The notes beneath the pieces are model-generated. The model was not told the origin of the DNA, made no database searches, and saw only the letters and a program-made list of their open reading frames with translations. Both the position numbers and the translations under genes were made by a program. This document shows, piece after piece, positions 61,995 to 64,000 of a stretch of DNA of 64,000 bases. The DNA lies in assembly GCF_004792665.1 (NCBI RefSeq), contig NZ_SRZX01000007.1, positions 89,853-153,852 on the forward strand. The letters run 5' to 3'. Within the stretch, counting starts at the first letter, position 1; every line of letters begins with the position of its first letter. The DNA comes from Marinobacter orientalis. Lineage in GTDB: Bacteria; Pseudomonadota; Gammaproteobacteria; Pseudomonadales; Oleiphilaceae.

Positions 61995-63488
61995 TTATCT
62001 GAAGTCCAAAGCCACCTTTCTGAGCCACTCTACCCCGAACCGAACCCCGAATCCTTGCAGGTCCGTGGGTATGTGGGCAAGCCCGCCTTTGTGCGTACCG
62101 GAAGAAGCCATGTCCACATGAACCCAGCCGATTTCTTTATCAACAAAACGGCCAAGCAGGCGTGCCGCATAGATATGATCGCCCGGCCCGGCCGTCCTGC
62201 ATTGCAATGTATCGGCAACGGTTGAGTGCAGGTCCTCATCGTAATCGTCTTCATACGGAAACGGCCAGACCCGCTCACCGCAACGCTCACCAGCCTGGAT
62301 GATCGGCTCGACCCACTCGCGGCGATTGGTTATTGCACCAGCCATTCGCTGGCCCAGTGCCGCTACAACGCTGCCAGTCAGCGTCGCGTAGTCAATGATG
62401 GCACGGGGTTTTCCTCTGGACACGAGTGCAAGCGTGTCCGACAGCACCATTCGACCTTCAGCATCGGTGTTGATCAGCTCAATTGTCGTGCCGTCCAAAG
62501 CAGTAATGACATCATTGCACTTGACCGCTCGGGAACCAATATGATTCTCCGCCAGGGCCAGCCAGCAATCCACCGGCTGATCAAACTTCAGTCGGGTAAT
62601 GGCCAGAAAAGCACCCAGCGCGACGGCACTGCCCTGCATATCGCCGTGCATGCCCAGCATACTGCCGCCCACTTTCAGATTGCTGCCACCGGTGTCGAAA
62701 CAGATTCCTTTACCGACCAGTGCGAGCGGTTTTCCCTCAGCCCCCGGCGGGCGGTATTCCAGGTGCAGTATGCCGGCGTCTCTGACCGGGCTGGCTTCGA
62801 CAACCGAAAGAAATGCGCCAGCGCCCAGCTCTTCCAGTTTGTCGCGGTCATAGAACTCCGCTTTCCAGCCTTCCTGGCGGGCAAGCGATTCGGCGAAATC
62901 CCGATAAATCCCCGGCGTCAGATAGTTGCCCGGTAAATGGGTTAACCAGCGCGCCAGATTGTTCCCTTCGGCCGTTGCTTCCGCATATTCAAAGTCAGCG
63001 TTACCGAGGCTTCCAAAATAACGCATTGCTTTCAGGTTATCTGACTCCGGAGCTTTGTCCGTAATTTTCGGCAACTGGAAAAGTGCCGCATGGGCGGCAG
63101 CAAGGAGGGCTTCGGCCATCGCACCTGCAGACATTTGATCATTAAGCAGAGAAAGAACACTTATCTCCTCCACCCGATCAGCAATCAGAGGGCCAATGGC
63201 CTTACGCGCCAGAGTCAGTGCCCTGAATGTTTGAAGTTGATCCGCCACGAACACAACCGCAGCCCTCTCACCGCCGGGCATGGAGAGGAATACTGGATTG
63301 GCAGTTTGCGGATAAGCTGAAAGGCGCTTTCCCAGAACATCGGACCAGGGCGTATTTTCTATGGCCTTCCGGTCGGCCTCGGGCACCAGAAGCACCACAC
63401 CTGAACCGGGCTCGAAGTCCCAGTCAGGGGGAACCTGTTGGTCTTTTTGAAGCAACAATGGGGACAATCCGGGAAATTCGGGCTTCAT
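61995..63488 (-). CDS. M17 leucyl aminopeptidase family protein
   Basis: This 497-residue two-metal aminopeptidase has the metal-binding block VGKGICFDTGGSNLKVGG with MHGDMQGSA and the signature NTDAEGRMVLSD. The variant FDTGGSNLK differs from the canonical FDSGGISLK, so it belongs to a divergent M17 branch. The N-terminal domain is also divergent. It probably acts in cytoplasmic peptide turnover. It is transcribed away from the right-edge gene. Confidence 0.88.
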   Translation of the reverse strand: MKPEFPGLSPLLLQKDQQVPPDWDFEPGSGVVLLVPEADRKAIENTPWSDVLGKRLSAYPQTANPVFLSMPGGERAAVVFVADQLQTFRALTLARKAIGPLIADRVEEISVLSLLNDQMSAGAMAEALLAAAHAALFQLPKITDKAPESDNLKAMRYFGSLGNADFEYAEATAEGNNLARWLTHLPGNYLTPGIYRDFAESLARQEGWKAEFYDRDKLEELGAGAFLSVVEASPVRDAGILHLEYRPPGAEGKPLALVGKGICFDTGGSNLKVGGSMLGMHGDMQGSAVALGAFLAITRLKFDQPVDCWLALAENHIGSRAVKCNDVITALDGTTIELINTDAEGRMVLSDTLALVSRGKPRAIIDYATLTGSVVAALGQRMAGAITNRREWVEPIIQAGERCGERVWPFPYEDDYDEDLHSTVADTLQCRTAGPGDHIYAARLLGRFVDKEIGWVHVDMASSGTHKGGLAHIPTDLQGFGVRFGVEWLRKVALDFR

Positions 63489-63605
63489 GGGTGAAGCTCC
63501 TTATGAGGCTAAAAATATAAGTAGAACTATAGTTGGTTTTCCCCTGCGGACGGGTATAACTTAGCCTTCATTACAAAAAGTTTGCTGCATTTCGTAGCAG
63601 CTCAG

Positions 63606-63688
63606 GAGTTCTCTTCAGATATGAAGGCATTCACGAAACCGGTTGGTTCCGGAACCCTTTGTCCACGGCTGGTTGCGCCGGGGAACTC
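63606..63688 (+). ncRNA. Candidate structured 5' leader RNA
   Basis: An 8-bp closing stem (63606-63613 with 63681-63688, one G-U pair) encloses three hairpins. These are TTCA-GATA-TGAA (63614-63625), GGTT-CCGG-AACC (63645-63656) and CGGC-N7-GCCG (63666-63680). The first and last abut the closing stem, giving a compact multi-branch junction. It lies 76 bases before the start codon of the next gene. I do not match it to a known riboswitch class. It is a hypothesis from base pairing only. Confidence 0.4.
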
Positions 63689-63764
63689 AAGGGCTCTGAT
63701 CTGACTCATTTCCCACCAAATTCTTTTAGCGTTTTTTGTGCAAATAGAAAAAGGAGAGTACTTA

Positions 63765-64000
63765 ATGACAGTTATGCCCGAATCTGAATTATCACAGGAA
63801 GTTCTGGCCTGGCGCGATCCGGAAATGCCCTCGGTCAAGGGTACCGAGACGCCGAAGGATCCGAACAAGGGCTATATCGCCCTGCTCGGCTGGAGCGTTA
63901 ATGCCATCAAGGCTGCACAGAACTTTGACCGTCGCTACATTGTGATTGCGCCGGAGTGGGCCACGGATTTCTGTACTGCCAACAACATACCCTTCATTCC
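63765..64000 (+). CDS. N-terminal part of an unidentified protein, perhaps ATP-grasp (right-truncated)
   Basis: An ATG with an excellent AAGGAG site opens a frame that runs off the window. The first 40 residues are polar. Then GYIALLGWSVNAIKAAQNFD and RRYIVIAPEWATDFC show a strand-helix-strand pattern compatible with a pre-ATP-grasp or other Rossmann-like fold. The visible part is too short to name a function. A leader of about 275 bases with a possible folded RNA precedes it. Confidence 0.6.
   Translation, partial: MTVMPESELSQEVLAWRDPEMPSVKGTETPKDPNKGYIALLGWSVNAIKAAQNFDRRYIVIAPEWATDFCTANNIPFI

Noticed and set aside
63645..63656. GGTTCCGGAACC considered alone as a transcription-factor site
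   Set aside because: Its place between other hairpins that share one closing stem fits better with an RNA fold, so it was counted as part of the leader structure.
63602..63868. An 88-codon frame on the minus strand near the right edge
   Set aside because: It overlaps the strong ribosome site and start of the plus-strand gene and has no recognisable domain.
1..64000. Search for tRNA, rRNA, CRISPR arrays, insertion sequences, integrases and attachment sites
   Set aside because: No cloverleaf, spaced repeat array, transposase motif or terminal inverted repeat pair was recognised by eye. A tRNAscan and an IS search would settle this.

Overview
The window reads as a chromosome segment of a moderately halophilic, marine, respiratory gammaproteobacterium of the Marinobacter type. 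This rests on gene content, not on a marker gene. It carries an ectoine hydroxylase, a Na+-dependent type K+ transporter (KtrAB), a BCCT osmolyte carrier, malate:quinone oxidoreductase, PHA-type genes, a complete run of type II secretion genes, DabAB bicarbonate uptake and several c-di-GMP proteins. The sequence is GC-rich and genes are densely packed in short operons. I see no insertion sequence, CRISPR array, rRNA, tRNA or prophage.

Layout. 1-3.8 kb: the tail of a divergent EAL protein, a heavily deleted trkH pseudogene, intact ktrAB, and a degraded universal-stress-protein remnant. 3.8-7.1 kb: an egtB-egtD-ectD operon joining ergothioneine and hydroxyectoine synthesis. 7.2-13.5 kb: a PRC-barrel protein, a large DUF748 protein, a VIT-family transporter, a DUF6448 protein, a GGDEF protein with a ruined active site, and cytochrome b561. 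13.5-19.6 kb: a mqo-icd pair, where the isocitrate dehydrogenase carries an internal duplication, then a GAF-LOV-PAS-GGDEF-EAL blue-light/c-di-GMP protein. 19.6-25.1 kb: an IorAB-type molybdenum hydroxylase with its XdhC factor, and a BCCT transporter.

25.3-28.6 kb: acetoacetyl-CoA reductase, phasin, two small proteins (DUF1127 and YdcH types) and FabH. 28.6-33.8 kb: dabB-dabA and a divergent LysR regulator. 33.8-37.7 kb: a Baeyer-Villiger type monooxygenase, a GntR/FadR regulator overlapping a bile-acid-symporter-like carrier, and a J-like protein. 37.8-43 kb: a tight three-gene unit of TonB-dependent receptor, periplasmic binding protein and hybrid histidine kinase. 43-45 kb: glutathione reductase and a GNAT protein.

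45-53.7 kb: gspE-F-G-H-I-J-K-L-M on the minus strand with a divergent, short gspC. No secretin gene (gspD) is present. 53.7-58.5 kb: an alkyl-DHAP-synthase-like flavoprotein, a GlpD-like dehydrogenase and an FGGY kinase in one operon. 58.6-61.9 kb: CtaG, SCO, then behind a perfect FNR/Anr-type box a cytochrome c4-like protein and a TsdA-like dihaem cytochrome. 62-64 kb: an M17 aminopeptidase and the start of a gene behind a leader that can fold into a multi-branched RNA.

The strongest leads are the duplicated isocitrate dehydrogenase, the receptor-binding protein-kinase unit, the AGPS/GlpD/FGGY operon, the structured leader near the right edge and the FNR-box cytochrome pair.
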